Source: an uncultured Mycoplasmatota bacterium (GTDB lineage Bacteria; Bacillota_I; Bacilli_A; RF39; UBA660). From it: a stretch of 36,545 nt of DNA. The notes under the pieces are model-generated. The model saw only the letters and a program-made list of their open reading frames with translations, made no database searches and was not told the DNA's origin. Positions 24,140 to 32,419 of the stretch are shown in pieces (within the stretch, counting starts at the first letter, position 1; every line of letters begins with the position of its first letter). The position numbers and the translations under genes were made by a program. The stretch spans positions 1-36,545 of the forward strand of contig UQXO01000013.1 of NCBI GenBank assembly GCA_900545005.1, given 5' to 3'.

Positions 24140-24379
24140 AAAACATATCTGTTTTACCAGAAACATTTTTCTAAGACAATTTAAATATAGCATATTTATT
24201 TTCTAAAGTGTCGCCTAAAAAGCGACAATTACATTATTTAAAATTTTCTTAAAAATTTTTCCATCTTTTAAAGATGTATCACTCTACTATAAGCGCTTAT
24301 GAGTCAGAAAAGACTCTAATACTAACTATATTTGCTTATCAACCTTGTCTTAAATATCATATTTCTTTAGAATGGTTAT
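24140..24379. other. Non-coding stretch with two small hairpins
   Basis: This 240-bp stretch holds no gene. It contains perfect short hairpins TGTCGC/GCGACA (about 24209-24227) and GAGTC/GACTC (about 24301-24316), and a plus-strand promoter at 24345-24373 (TTGTCT, 17 nt, TAGAAT). Confidence 0.5.
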
Positions 24380-24586
24380 GTGAAAATAACTAGTCTTTTT
24401 ATTGGCATCACGAAAAAGTCAAAACTTTTATTCCGAGAAAGTCAAAACTCAATTACAAAAAAGTCAGAAGATTTAGATAAAAAGTCAGAAGATTTGGATA
24501 AAAAATTAAATGATTTAGCTAAAGAAAAAGAAATTGATAAATTTATAAATATTACAAACCTACCGATAAAGATTGAGAAAAGATAA
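24380..24586 (+). CDS. Short repeat-bearing reading frame of uncertain reality
   Basis: The frame would encode 68 residues from a GTG that coincides with the predicted transcription start. The product is Lys/Ser/Asp-rich with a duplicated SEDLDKK unit. The DNA carries four AAGTCA cores spaced 23, 22 and 21 nt (24416, 24439, 24461, 24482), a spacing that does not respect codons, so the repeats are probably a DNA or RNA feature, or decayed coding sequence. A bidirectional terminator follows. It may be a small protein, a remnant or a non-coding transcript. Confidence 0.3.
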   Translation: MKITSLFIGITKKSKLLFRESQNSITKKSEDLDKKSEDLDKKLNDLAKEKEIDKFINITNLPIKIEKR

Positions 24587-24609
24587 TTAAAGAAATTAAT
24601 GAAAAGCTA

Positions 24610-24656
24610 AAAAATAGATACTAGTCATTAAGATTGTATAACTAATATCTATTTTT
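24610..24656. terminator. Bidirectional terminator between the short frame and uvrA
   Basis: AAAAATAGATA (24610-24620) pairs perfectly with TATCTATTTTT (24646-24656), and TAGT pairs with ACTA further in. T-runs occur on both strands, so it can end the plus-strand transcript and the radical SAM-uvrA transcript. Confidence 0.8.
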
Positions 24657-24690
24657 ATTTATTATATAATATGAATATAATTTATATTTT

Positions 24691-27522
24691 TTACACACGA
24701 TACTTATCATCTAAATATTTTTTTAAATATTGACCGGTATAAGACTTAGGATTTTCAGCCACTTCTTCAGGAGTACCAGTACATACTATCTCACCGCCAC
24801 CGGCTCCACCTTCAGGACCTAAATCAATAATATAGTCGGCTACTTTTATAACATCTAAATTATGTTCAATAACAACAACAGTATCACCATTATCTACAAT
24901 TCTTTGTAAAATAACTAATAATTTCTTAATATCATCAATATGAAGTCCGGTAGTTGGTTCATCTAAGATAAATAAACTCTTACCAGTTGGCTTCTTTTGT
25001 AATTCTTTGGCAAGCTTTACTCGACCAGCCTCCCCACCAGATAAAGTGGGAGCTCCTTGACCTAATTCAACATAAGACAAACCAACATCCATCATAATAT
25101 CTAAAGTATTCTTAATCTTAGGAACATTGCTAAAGAACTCTTGAGCTTCTTCCACACGCATTTTCAAAATATCAGCAATATTCTTTCCCTTATAAGTAAT
25201 ACTTAAAGTATCTTTATTATACCTCGTACCATGGCAAACTTCACAAGGAACATAAACATCAGGCAAGAAATGCATTTCTATTTTCTTAACCCCATCACCA
25301 TAACAAGCCTCACAACGACCACCTTTGACATTAAATGAGAATCTTCCTTTATCAAAACCACGAATCTTAGCCTCTTTAGTTTGCGCCAGTAAATCTCTGA
25401 TATCATCAAATAAGCCTACATAAGTAGCGGGATTACTTCTTGGAGTTCTGCCAATCGGATCTTGCGATATCTGAACAACTTTATCAATCTCATCAATTCC
25501 CTTTATCTTTTTACACTTACCAGGGAAAACTTTCGACTTCGGATAAATATTTTTAAATACTGACTTATAAAGAATTTCATTAACTAAAGAACTCTTACCA
25601 GAACCAGATACCCCTGTTACACAAACAAACTTACCTAACGGAATTTTAACATCAATATTTTTTAAATTATGTTCCGTTGCTCCCTTAATTTCTAAGAACT
25701 TTCCATTACCTTTTCTTCTTACTTTAGGAACGGGAATAAAATATTCTCCAGACAAATATTTACCAGTTAAAGAGTTCGGATTTTTCATTACTTCTTCGGG
25801 TGTCCCCGCAGCCATCACTCGGCCTCCCTCTTTACCAGCTTTCGGTCCAATATCTACCAAGTAATCGGCAGCCAGCATCGTATCACTATCATGTTCAACA
25901 ACTACTAAAGTATTACCAAGACTAACCATCTCTTTTAAGGAACTAATTAACTTATCATTATCTCTTTGATGCAACCCAATACTAGGTTCATCTAAGACAT
26001 ATAAAACCCCACTTAAACGACTCCCTATCTGCGTAGCTAATCTAATTCTTTGTAATTCCCCACCAGACAAAGTTCCTGCCATTCTATCAAGAGTTAAATA
26101 ATCTAACCCTACATTCTTTAAAAATTCTAATCTATTAAGAATCTCTTTTATAATCAATTTACTAATCTCTTGTTGTTCTGTAGAAAGCTTTAAATTTCTA
26201 ATAAATTCTAATAAGTTTCCAACACTCATCTGCGTCATTTGATAAATATTCTTCTTATTAATGAAGACATTTAAAATACCTTCTTTAAGACGAGCCCCTT
26301 GACAAACAGGACAAGTTAACTCCATCATATAATTATCTAACCATTCTCTAATCCAACTACTAGAAGTCTCTATATATCTTCTTTCTAAATTAGTAATAAT
26401 ACCCTCATAATAATCAGTCGTAAAACGCTTATTTCCATTCTTAGCCGTATATTCAAACTTTAATGGTTCATCACTCCCATACAAAAGAATTTGCTTTTCT
26501 TTCTTAGTTAATTCTTTATAAGGTTTATTCATATCAATATGATAATAATCACAAGCCGTTTTAACATTAGTATAAAATATATTCGTATCATCTTTTAAAG
26601 TCTGAATAGCTCCTTCATTAATAGAAAGACTCTTATCAGGAACCAGCAAATCTTCACTAATTGCCGTCTTAAAACCTAAACCTTTACACTCTGGACAAGC
26701 TCCAAAAGGAGCATTAAAAGAAAACATATTAGGCTCTAAATCAGGCAAGGAGTAATTACATTCAATACAAGCAAATTTCTCACTCCAAAGAATTTCTTCC
26801 CCATCAATTACATGTATTAAAACCATCCCATCAGCTAATTTAGTCGAAGTCTCAATAGCCTCAAAGACTCTTGACCTCTCTTCTTTAGAAAGCACAATTC
26901 TATCAATGATAACTTCAATAGTATCCTTAACATTCTTTTCTAGAGTTATCTCTTCATCTAAACTATAAACAGTCCCATTAACTCTTACTCTTGAATAACC
27001 TTCTTTTCTTAAATCATCTAAAATGTCTTTATGAGTTCCTTTTTCATTTCTAACGATAGGAGCCATTATTTCTAATTTAGTACCTTCTGGCATATTCATA
27101 ACTTTATTAGTCATCTCTTCAATACTTTGATGTACTATTGGTGTATGATGATTAGGACAATAAGGAGTACCAATACGAGCATATAATAGTTTTAGATAAT
27201 CATATATTTCCGTAACTGTTCCTACCGTACTACGAGGATTATTATTAGTAGTTTTCTGATCAATAGCAATACTAGGACTCAAACCCTCTATCGAATCAAC
27301 ATCCGGCTTTTCACTACCTCCCAAAAACTGTCTCGCATAACTAGATAAACTCTCTACAAATCTTCTTTGTCCCTCAGCATATATCGTATCAAAAGCTAAT
27401 GAACTTTTCCCTGAACCAGACACCCCAGTCATAACAATTAAAGAATTCTTTGGTAAATCTAAATCAATATTCTTTAAGTTATTCTCTCTTGCCCCTCTAA
27501 TAATTATCTTATCATTTTTCAT
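24691..27522 (-). CDS. uvrA: Excinuclease ABC subunit UvrA
   Basis: UvrA is the damage-recognition ATPase of nucleotide excision repair. The 943 residues have two ABC modules, each with Walker A GVSGSGKSS, signature LSGGE and Walker B (YVLDEPSIGLH and FILDEPTTGLH). The zinc modules are intact (for example CIEC...CPEC, CPVC, and CEAC...CEVC). The start abuts the stop of the radical SAM gene. No uvrB or uvrC is nearby, although uvrB often precedes uvrA in Bacillota. Confidence 0.98.
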   Translation of the reverse strand: MKNDKIIIRGARENNLKNIDLDLPKNSLIVMTGVSGSGKSSLAFDTIYAEGQRRFVESLSSYARQFLGGSEKPDVDSIEGLSPSIAIDQKTTNNNPRSTVGTVTEIYDYLKLLYARIGTPYCPNHHTPIVHQSIEEMTNKVMNMPEGTKLEIMAPIVRNEKGTHKDILDDLRKEGYSRVRVNGTVYSLDEEITLEKNVKDTIEVIIDRIVLSKEERSRVFEAIETSTKLADGMVLIHVIDGEEILWSEKFACIECNYSLPDLEPNMFSFNAPFGACPECKGLGFKTAISEDLLVPDKSLSINEGAIQTLKDDTNIFYTNVKTACDYYHIDMNKPYKELTKKEKQILLYGSDEPLKFEYTAKNGNKRFTTDYYEGIITNLERRYIETSSSWIREWLDNYMMELTCPVCQGARLKEGILNVFINKKNIYQMTQMSVGNLLEFIRNLKLSTEQQEISKLIIKEILNRLEFLKNVGLDYLTLDRMAGTLSGGELQRIRLATQIGSRLSGVLYVLDEPSIGLHQRDNDKLISSLKEMVSLGNTLVVVEHDSDTMLAADYLVDIGPKAGKEGGRVMAAGTPEEVMKNPNSLTGKYLSGEYFIPVPKVRRKGNGKFLEIKGATEHNLKNIDVKIPLGKFVCVTGVSGSGKSSLVNEILYKSVFKNIYPKSKVFPGKCKKIKGIDEIDKVVQISQDPIGRTPRSNPATYVGLFDDIRDLLAQTKEAKIRGFDKGRFSFNVKGGRCEACYGDGVKKIEMHFLPDVYVPCEVCHGTRYNKDTLSITYKGKNIADILKMRVEEAQEFFSNVPKIKNTLDIMMDVGLSYVELGQGAPTLSGGEAGRVKLAKELQKKPTGKSLFILDEPTTGLHIDDIKKLLVILQRIVDNGDTVVVIEHNLDVIKVADYIIDLGPEGGAGGGEIVCTGTPEEVAENPKSYTGQYLKKYLDDKYRV

Positions 27523-28338
27523 CTAATCACCCAACTTCGTTATTATTCTATCATAGAAATTACAATGTCGACATAATTCTTCGCATTTCTTTTGATTTTT
27601 AAACCCCTCTACCATCTTTATAACTTTCTTACTCTTTAAAATATCTTCCAACTCATCTTGATAAATATTTCCTAGTCTTAAATAGCCATTATAATCTAGG
27701 CAACACGGAACAATATCCCCATTAACTAAGACTCCTAAATGACTCCTAAGTCCCATACAAGAACCATCTTCATTATAATAATCATTCTCTAAATCCGGCC
27801 AAATAAAAGGAATATCCTTATCTAAATAAATATTATCACTTATCTTATTATTATCTTTAAGACTAACTCCATAATAGTTTTCTATTCTCTCTAGAACTTT
27901 ATTCATCTTCACTTGTTCATTCCATATTCTAAAGACAATAATAGTCCCACTCTTTCTTAACTTATCAACACTCTTAAATATAGTCTCTAAATACTTATCT
28001 ACCTCTTCCATACTCTTAATAGCTTGTAAAGATATATTAACTCTCCGGATATTCTTATTATTCTCAATTTTCTTAATTAAATACCCATTAGTCGTAATAT
28101 TTACCTTGTATTTTAGACTAGCCATATCAATAAGTTCATTAATCTTACTATGTACTAAAGGCTCTCCCATCAAATGAAAATATAAACTATCTGTATAACC
28201 TTCTAACTTATCTAAGATAGTTTTAAAGTTTTCTAAAGTTATCTCTTCTTTAAGTCTTTTATTTCCCGGACAGAAACTACACTTTAGATTACATATATTC
28301 GTAATTTCTACATATATCTTCTTAAATCTTTTCTTCAT
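27523..28338 (-). CDS. Radical SAM protein with SPASM-like C-terminus
   Basis: The 271-residue enzyme has the iron-sulfur motif C16-x3-C20-x2-C23 (ICNLKCSFC), which binds the 4Fe-4S cluster and S-adenosylmethionine. A TIM-barrel-like middle follows. The Cys-rich end (CCLDYNG, then CEELCRHCNFYD) fits a SPASM/Twitch auxiliary cluster. Such enzymes modify peptides or proteins; no peptide substrate gene is recognised beside it. It is the first gene of a two-gene transcript with uvrA, with no gap between stop and start. Confidence 0.85.
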   Translation of the reverse strand: MKKRFKKIYVEITNICNLKCSFCPGNKRLKEEITLENFKTILDKLEGYTDSLYFHLMGEPLVHSKINELIDMASLKYKVNITTNGYLIKKIENNKNIRRVNISLQAIKSMEEVDKYLETIFKSVDKLRKSGTIIVFRIWNEQVKMNKVLERIENYYGVSLKDNNKISDNIYLDKDIPFIWPDLENDYYNEDGSCMGLRSHLGVLVNGDIVPCCLDYNGYLRLGNIYQDELEDILKSKKVIKMVEGFKNQKKCEELCRHCNFYDRIITKLGD

Positions 28339-28358
28339 AAATACCCCATGTCCCGGTT

Positions 28359-28367
28359 ATTGTAACA
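28359..28367 (-). promoter_or_regulatory. Extended -10 promoter of the radical SAM-uvrA transcript
   Basis: The minus strand reads TGT TACAAT. No good -35 is visible. It ends about 20 nt before the radical SAM start. Confidence 0.5.
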
Positions 28368-28624
28368 TATTCTTTATCTTTTTGGAAAAAAACTTCTTTA
28401 AGACTTGCTTTTCTTAAGAATCTTCCCTATCCTATTATATACTTAAGATATTATCCTTCTAGGAATATTTTCATTATTATATATAAGATATTTTTTCTTC
28501 TTCTGATATAAAATATCTCAATCAATTTTTATTTTTCGGTGATTTGTAGATTTTTTAAATTTTAAAGAATTATCATCAAATTTTCAAGACATAAAAATTT
28601 ACTAAAGAAGTGTTATTATTCACG
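28368..28624. other. AT-rich gene-free stretch with one inverted repeat
   Basis: No gene is seen. It holds an inverted repeat AGATATTTT/AAAATATCT (about 28487-28518) with a 15-nt loop and no T-run. The divergent promoters of the radical SAM gene and the XRE regulator lie at its two ends. Confidence 0.4.
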
Positions 28625-28653
28625 TTTACAATTAATGATAATTCTATTATAAT
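28625..28653 (+). promoter_or_regulatory. Promoter of the XRE-metallopeptidase operon
   Basis: -35 TTTACA (28625-28630), a 17-nt spacer, and a perfect -10 TATAAT (28648-28653). An imperfect palindrome CTATTATAATATAG covers the -10 and is a candidate operator for the XRE protein. Confidence 0.7.
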
Positions 28654-28677
28654 ATAGATAGAAATGGTAGGATAATT

Positions 28678-29013
28678 ATGAATAATATTAAAAAAATAAG
28701 AATAAAAAGAAAAATAACTCAAGTTGACTTAGCGAAAGTTATTAATGTGAAACAGGAAACAATCAGTGCTTATGAATCAGGTAAAGCCCAACCTAGTTGT
28801 GATGCCTTAATTAAAATTGCTGATTATTTAAACACTTCCTGTGACTACTTACTAGGGCGTATTGAAGATGACTCTCCTCTTACTGGTTATAATATTAAGA
28901 GTATGAATCCCAAGACTTATAAAATGATTAATAACTTCTTAATGTTAAAAGACCGTGAAAAAGATGAATGTCTATGGTATAGTGAAGCTATTAGAAAAAG
29001 AGATCTTAACTAA
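28678..29013 (+). CDS. XRE-family helix-turn-helix regulator
   Basis: The 111-residue protein has a Cro/C1-type HTH (about residues 3-57; TQVDLAKVINVKQETISAYE with SCDYLLGR at the end). The C-terminal half is short and may be a dimerisation or interaction helix. AGGA lies 5 nt before the ATG. The stop overlaps the next gene's start (TAATG). In XRE-ImmA phage and ICE switches, such a repressor is cut by a partner metallopeptidase; the coupled downstream gene makes that model plausible here, but no phage genes are visible. Confidence 0.85.
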   Translation: MNNIKKIRIKRKITQVDLAKVINVKQETISAYESGKAQPSCDALIKIADYLNTSCDYLLGRIEDDSPLTGYNIKSMNPKTYKMINNFLMLKDREKDECLWYSEAIRKRDLN

Positions 29014-30311
29014 TGATTTTTAAGTGCCCTAACTGTGGTTATGAAAACAAATTAAATTCTACTGGTAAATGTGAAGCATGTCCAAACTTTGTTATCCCAG
29101 AAATGCAGGATTTCCTAAACCTTGATGAATATTTAGATGGATTATTATCAAAATCTTCCATCGAACTAAGCTCTCGTTTGATTCATCTTTATTTCTCTGA
29201 TTTAGAAAATCCCAAATTAATTCAAGTTAAAGAAAAATTCCATCTAGAGGATTTAATTGAAGAAGCAAGCACCAAATTCTATGTTAATGTCGATGATAAT
29301 AAGTTAGACCAAACCACCAAGGACATTATTAACGCTTTAATTAAGTATGATTCCAAAATGTCGGAAATAATTGAACTTTTCCATGACAAAATGTATTATA
29401 TAATTCTAAATGCTGGTCAAGACTACCTAGATTATGATAACTATATAAAATTTCTTCGTATCTACATAAACTGTCTTGGTAATATTATTAATCTAAAAGA
29501 TGTTAACTTCTTCTTTTCTGATGAAAAACCAGATAAAGACAATAATATAACTCTAGGAGCAAGCGCCACTGAAAAAACTATTTATTTAAATAAAGCCTTT
29601 GTCAGTAGAATCTATAATCGTAAGACTTCTTGCTTACTTCTTATAAACACAATAATCCATGAATTAGTCCATTCCCGAATCACCAATGATTTAAGCACTT
29701 GTCAAATCGATAAGAATTTAAACAATACCATAGAATTTTGTATCACCAGAGCTTGTCGTCTCTTATCAGAATTCTATAAATATGATTTATATAAAGGTGA
29801 TAATTATCGTTATAATTATGAAGAAGCCAATGCTATTAATGATGCTAGAGGATATGTAGAAAGATTAATTACTTCCCTAGGACCATTAATAAGTCCTAAA
29901 GAGATTAATTCCTATAAGGAAAAAATGTACATTAATTTTCGGAATTCTAATGAAACAATTTATACAATGAATTTTAAAGATGGTTCTACATTATCAGTTG
30001 ATGACTTTCCCTTCGATAAACTACCTAGTGGTAAAACTTTCTTAGAAAAAAGACAAACCAATAATCCCACAGAAAATATTCGTACCCACGAAATGCTAGA
30101 TTTATTAATCGAAGAAAATCCCAATATCTTAATTCTGCCCAGATATCGTCTACTAAATCTTATCTATCTAAATGATAATGGAACCGTTAGAAGAAAAACC
30201 ATCCCTGAGTTAGAAAGTGATATCAATAAGACAAATAATCCTTATTTAAAGAATTATCTAACTACCCAAATAAAGTATTTAAAAGATAAAGAACCCCAAC
30301 CTACGAGATAG
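29013..30311 (+). CDS. Zinc-ribbon protein with HELVH metallopeptidase motif
   Basis: This 432-residue protein is not recognised as a whole. It starts with a zinc ribbon (C5-x2-C8...C20-x2-C23). A central part has H216-E-L-V-H220, an HExxH zinc-peptidase motif in a hydrophobic helix (INTIIHELVH). About 25 residues later TIEFCITRACRLLSEF has E241 in the position of the third ligand of gluzincin or ImmA-type enzymes. The C-terminal third is helical, without a known motif. It is a cytoplasmic protein (no membrane segment) co-translated with the XRE regulator through TAATG. Peptidase function, and cleavage of the XRE protein, are inferences. Confidence 0.7.
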   Translation: MIFKCPNCGYENKLNSTGKCEACPNFVIPEMQDFLNLDEYLDGLLSKSSIELSSRLIHLYFSDLENPKLIQVKEKFHLEDLIEEASTKFYVNVDDNKLDQTTKDIINALIKYDSKMSEIIELFHDKMYYIILNAGQDYLDYDNYIKFLRIYINCLGNIINLKDVNFFFSDEKPDKDNNITLGASATEKTIYLNKAFVSRIYNRKTSCLLLINTIIHELVHSRITNDLSTCQIDKNLNNTIEFCITRACRLLSEFYKYDLYKGDNYRYNYEEANAINDARGYVERLITSLGPLISPKEINSYKEKMYINFRNSNETIYTMNFKDGSTLSVDDFPFDKLPSGKTFLEKRQTNNPTENIRTHEMLDLLIEENPNILILPRYRLLNLIYLNDNGTVRRKTIPELESDINKTNNPYLKNYLTTQIKYLKDKEPQPTR

Positions 30312-30331
30312 AAAAAAATCTATCTTTTTTT
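30307..30331 (+). terminator. Terminator of the XRE-metallopeptidase operon
   Basis: GATAGA pairs with TCTATC around AAAAAA, followed by seven T. It overlaps the stop codon of the metallopeptidase-like gene. Confidence 0.75.
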
Positions 30332-30337
30332 GATAGA

Positions 30338-30838
30338 CTAATTAAGTAAAATAATTGAAATATTTAAAGCTCCGGCAATAAGTAACCACAAAATGTAAGG
30401 TATCTGTAAGTAAGCTGCCAAAGGTTTTAACTTATAGAACTTAACAATCATAATCGCTACTAAGACAATTAAAAGAAGTAACCATAAAAGGGCAAAAGTT
30501 AACCAGCCTAGTCGAAAGAAAAATAGCGACCATAAAGTATTAACAAGTAACTGAGCTGAGTAAAAGAAACAAGCTCTTTTCTTAAACTTCTTATCCGTCT
30601 TATTACAACATATTAAGTATGATGATATACCCATTAATATATAAAGTATAGTCCATACTATTGGAAACACTAGAGGAGGTGGAGTAAAAAATGGTTTCTT
30701 TAGAGTTTTAAAACTACTCATATTACCCCCTAATAAAGAACCTAAAAATCCAGCTACTAAAGCAAAACCAATAAATAAGAACAACATCTTATAATTAATT
30801 TTTTTCTGATTAAAACTATTATTTTTACTATTACTCAT
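30338..30838 (-). CDS. TspO/MBR family membrane protein
   Basis: TspO proteins bind tetrapyrroles and cholesterol-like ligands in membranes. Here there are five hydrophobic segments and the family signature KPFFTPPPLVFPIVWTILYILMG. I start it at the ATG at 30838 (166 residues), because GGTGA lies 6 nt upstream; the open frame continues 9 more codons to a TTG without a ribosome site. It is monocistronic and convergent with the metallopeptidase gene. Confidence 0.9.
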   Translation of the reverse strand: MSNSKNNSFNQKKINYKMLFLFIGFALVAGFLGSLLGGNMSSFKTLKKPFFTPPPLVFPIVWTILYILMGISSYLICCNKTDKKFKKRACFFYSAQLLVNTLWSLFFFRLGWLTFALLWLLLLIVLVAIMIVKFYKLKPLAAYLQIPYILWLLIAGALNISIILLN

Positions 30839-31307
30839 CAAATTCACCATTATTAGTATATACAAAATTCTAAAAATTATTTATAATACCACCGTCTATA
30901 ATACTCGTAATGATATCTTAGGAAAATATAATATTAACTTAGAAAAGCTTAATCTTTTAAAACAATTGATTAAAGAAATCAATGGAAAAGTAGTGTTTAT
31001 TTCTGCCCTACGTTATGATGAAGATTTTTTAGAACTAGCTTATACTCTAACTGAAATGGATATTCAAATTGATGGCAGAACTCCTAGTATAAATGGTAAT
31101 AAAAGTCTAGAGATATTATCTTATCTAACTGAGCATAATATTTCTAATTACTTAATTCTAGAAGATGACGAACTACTAGATATCCCGGAAATTCAAGAAC
31201 ATTTAATTGAAACTCCAACTGATGATGGTCTACAAGATTATCTAGTCGAAGAAGCTATTACCCAAGTTAAAAAAAATAATAGAAAAAGACTAATCTCTAA
31301 GAAATAA
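30810..31307 (+). pseudogene. HAD-like domain, start lost and catalytic Asp absent
   Basis: The frame is open from 30810 without any ATG; the first possible start is a TTG at 30966 (113 residues). Its end resembles the HAD domain of RNA-repair-type proteins (KVVFISALRYDEDF, then GRTPSINGNKSLEILSYL and NYLILEDDEL). Upstream in the same frame, IIYNTTVYNTRNDI sits where the DxDGV nucleophile motif should be, so the catalytic Asp is missing. Its 5' part overlaps tspO on the other strand. A truncated, inactive remnant is most likely; a non-catalytic small protein from the TTG is possible. Confidence 0.5.
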
Positions 31308-32063
31308 TTATCTTTTAACCTTTCTCTCTTGAATACGATAAACTATTTTTAAAGATAACTTTGTCGAAATAAACCTATTAAAGAATAAACCTAGTCTTAC
31401 TGATAAACCCGGTACTATAATTAATTTATTCTTTAGAGTCTTGTCGATAGCATACTTAGCTACTTGATAAGACTTTTTTTCTTCAATATTAAATTTTCCC
31501 CCTGCTACTTTATTAAATTCTGTTGCTACTGGTCCTGGACATAAACAAGATATCTTAACGTTGCTTTTTTGATGTCTTAATTCCTCATATATAGCTAAAC
31601 TAAACTTTAAAACATAATTCTTAGTCGCATAATAAGTATTAAGACGAGGTCCTGCCAAAAATCCTGCTGATGAAGCCACATTAAGTATCTGCCCCTTATC
31701 CTTCTTATAAAAGTCTTTTAAGAATAACTTTGTCAAAATATGCACAGCCTTAACATTAAGATTAATCATTTCTAATTCTCTAGTTAAACTAGTCTCTGTC
31801 GTTAATCCAAATAACCCAAAACCAGCATTATTAATTAGTAAATCAATACCTTTATCCTTAGTCATCTCATATAACTTATAACAATTTTCCTCAATTCCTA
31901 AGTCTAAAGAAATAATCTCTACCGAAGTCTTTAATTCTTCTTGTAACTCTTTTAATCTTTCCGTTCTTCTAGCTACTAAAACTAAATCCCAGTCTAAGGA
32001 TGCTAAATACCTAGCCATATCTCTTCCTAATCCACTAGAAGCTCCTGTTATTAATGCTTTCAT
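31308..32063 (-). CDS. Short-chain dehydrogenase/reductase
   Basis: The 251 residues have the NAD(P) motif TGASSGLG (6-13), NNAGFG (78-83), the catalytic Ser (131-132 in VASSAGF) and the Y144-x3-K148 pair. The Arg pair RR at 32-33 suggests NADP preference. The substrate is unknown. Its start is preceded by AGTAGGT and an extended -10 TGA TATACT. It is convergent with the HAD-like frame, with the stops adjacent, and divergent from the DUF1294 gene. Confidence 0.92.
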   Translation of the reverse strand: MKALITGASSGLGRDMARYLASLDWDLVLVARRTERLKELQEELKTSVEIISLDLGIEENCYKLYEMTKDKGIDLLINNAGFGLFGLTTETSLTRELEMINLNVKAVHILTKLFLKDFYKKDKGQILNVASSAGFLAGPRLNTYYATKNYVLKFSLAIYEELRHQKSNVKISCLCPGPVATEFNKVAGGKFNIEEKKSYQVAKYAIDKTLKNKLIIVPGLSVRLGLFFNRFISTKLSLKIVYRIQERKVKR

Positions 32064-32131
32064 ATGTACCTACTTTCATCTTTAGTATATCATATTTCCT
32101 TAATATCATTTATAATTATCTTGGTGATAAT

Positions 32132-32410
32132 ATGTATCTTGTTTATTATTATTTATTTATAAATATCGTTAGTCTATTCCTCTATTCTTTAGATAAATAC
32201 TTAGCTGTTAAAAGAAAAAGACGTATTTCTGAAAAAACTCTTCTTCTTTCTACTATTCTCGGAGGAATAATAGGTACTACTATAGGAATGTATCTTTTCC
32301 ATCACAAGACTAAAAAGTGGTATTTTAAGTTAAATATAGTCTTAAGTATTGTTATTCATCTTTTATTATTTTATCTTTATACGTCTCAATTAGCTCAAGT
32401 TTTTTATTAA
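32132..32410 (+). CDS. DUF1294 membrane protein
   Basis: The 92-residue protein has three hydrophobic segments and the family phrases LYSLDKYLAVKRKRRISEKTL and GGIIGTTIGMYLFHHKT. Its function is not established. I start it at the ATG at 32132, which has GGTGA 4 nt upstream; a longer frame starts 26 codons earlier in the divergent promoter region. Confidence 0.85.
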   Translation: MYLVYYYLFINIVSLFLYSLDKYLAVKRKRRISEKTLLLSTILGGIIGTTIGMYLFHHKTKKWYFKLNIVLSIVIHLLLFYLYTSQLAQVFY

Positions 32411-32419
32411 ACTAGTAGT

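Noticed and set aside
24380..24586. Iteron array of a plasmid origin at the AAGTCA repeats
   Set aside because: Only four short copies with uneven spacing and no replication gene nearby.
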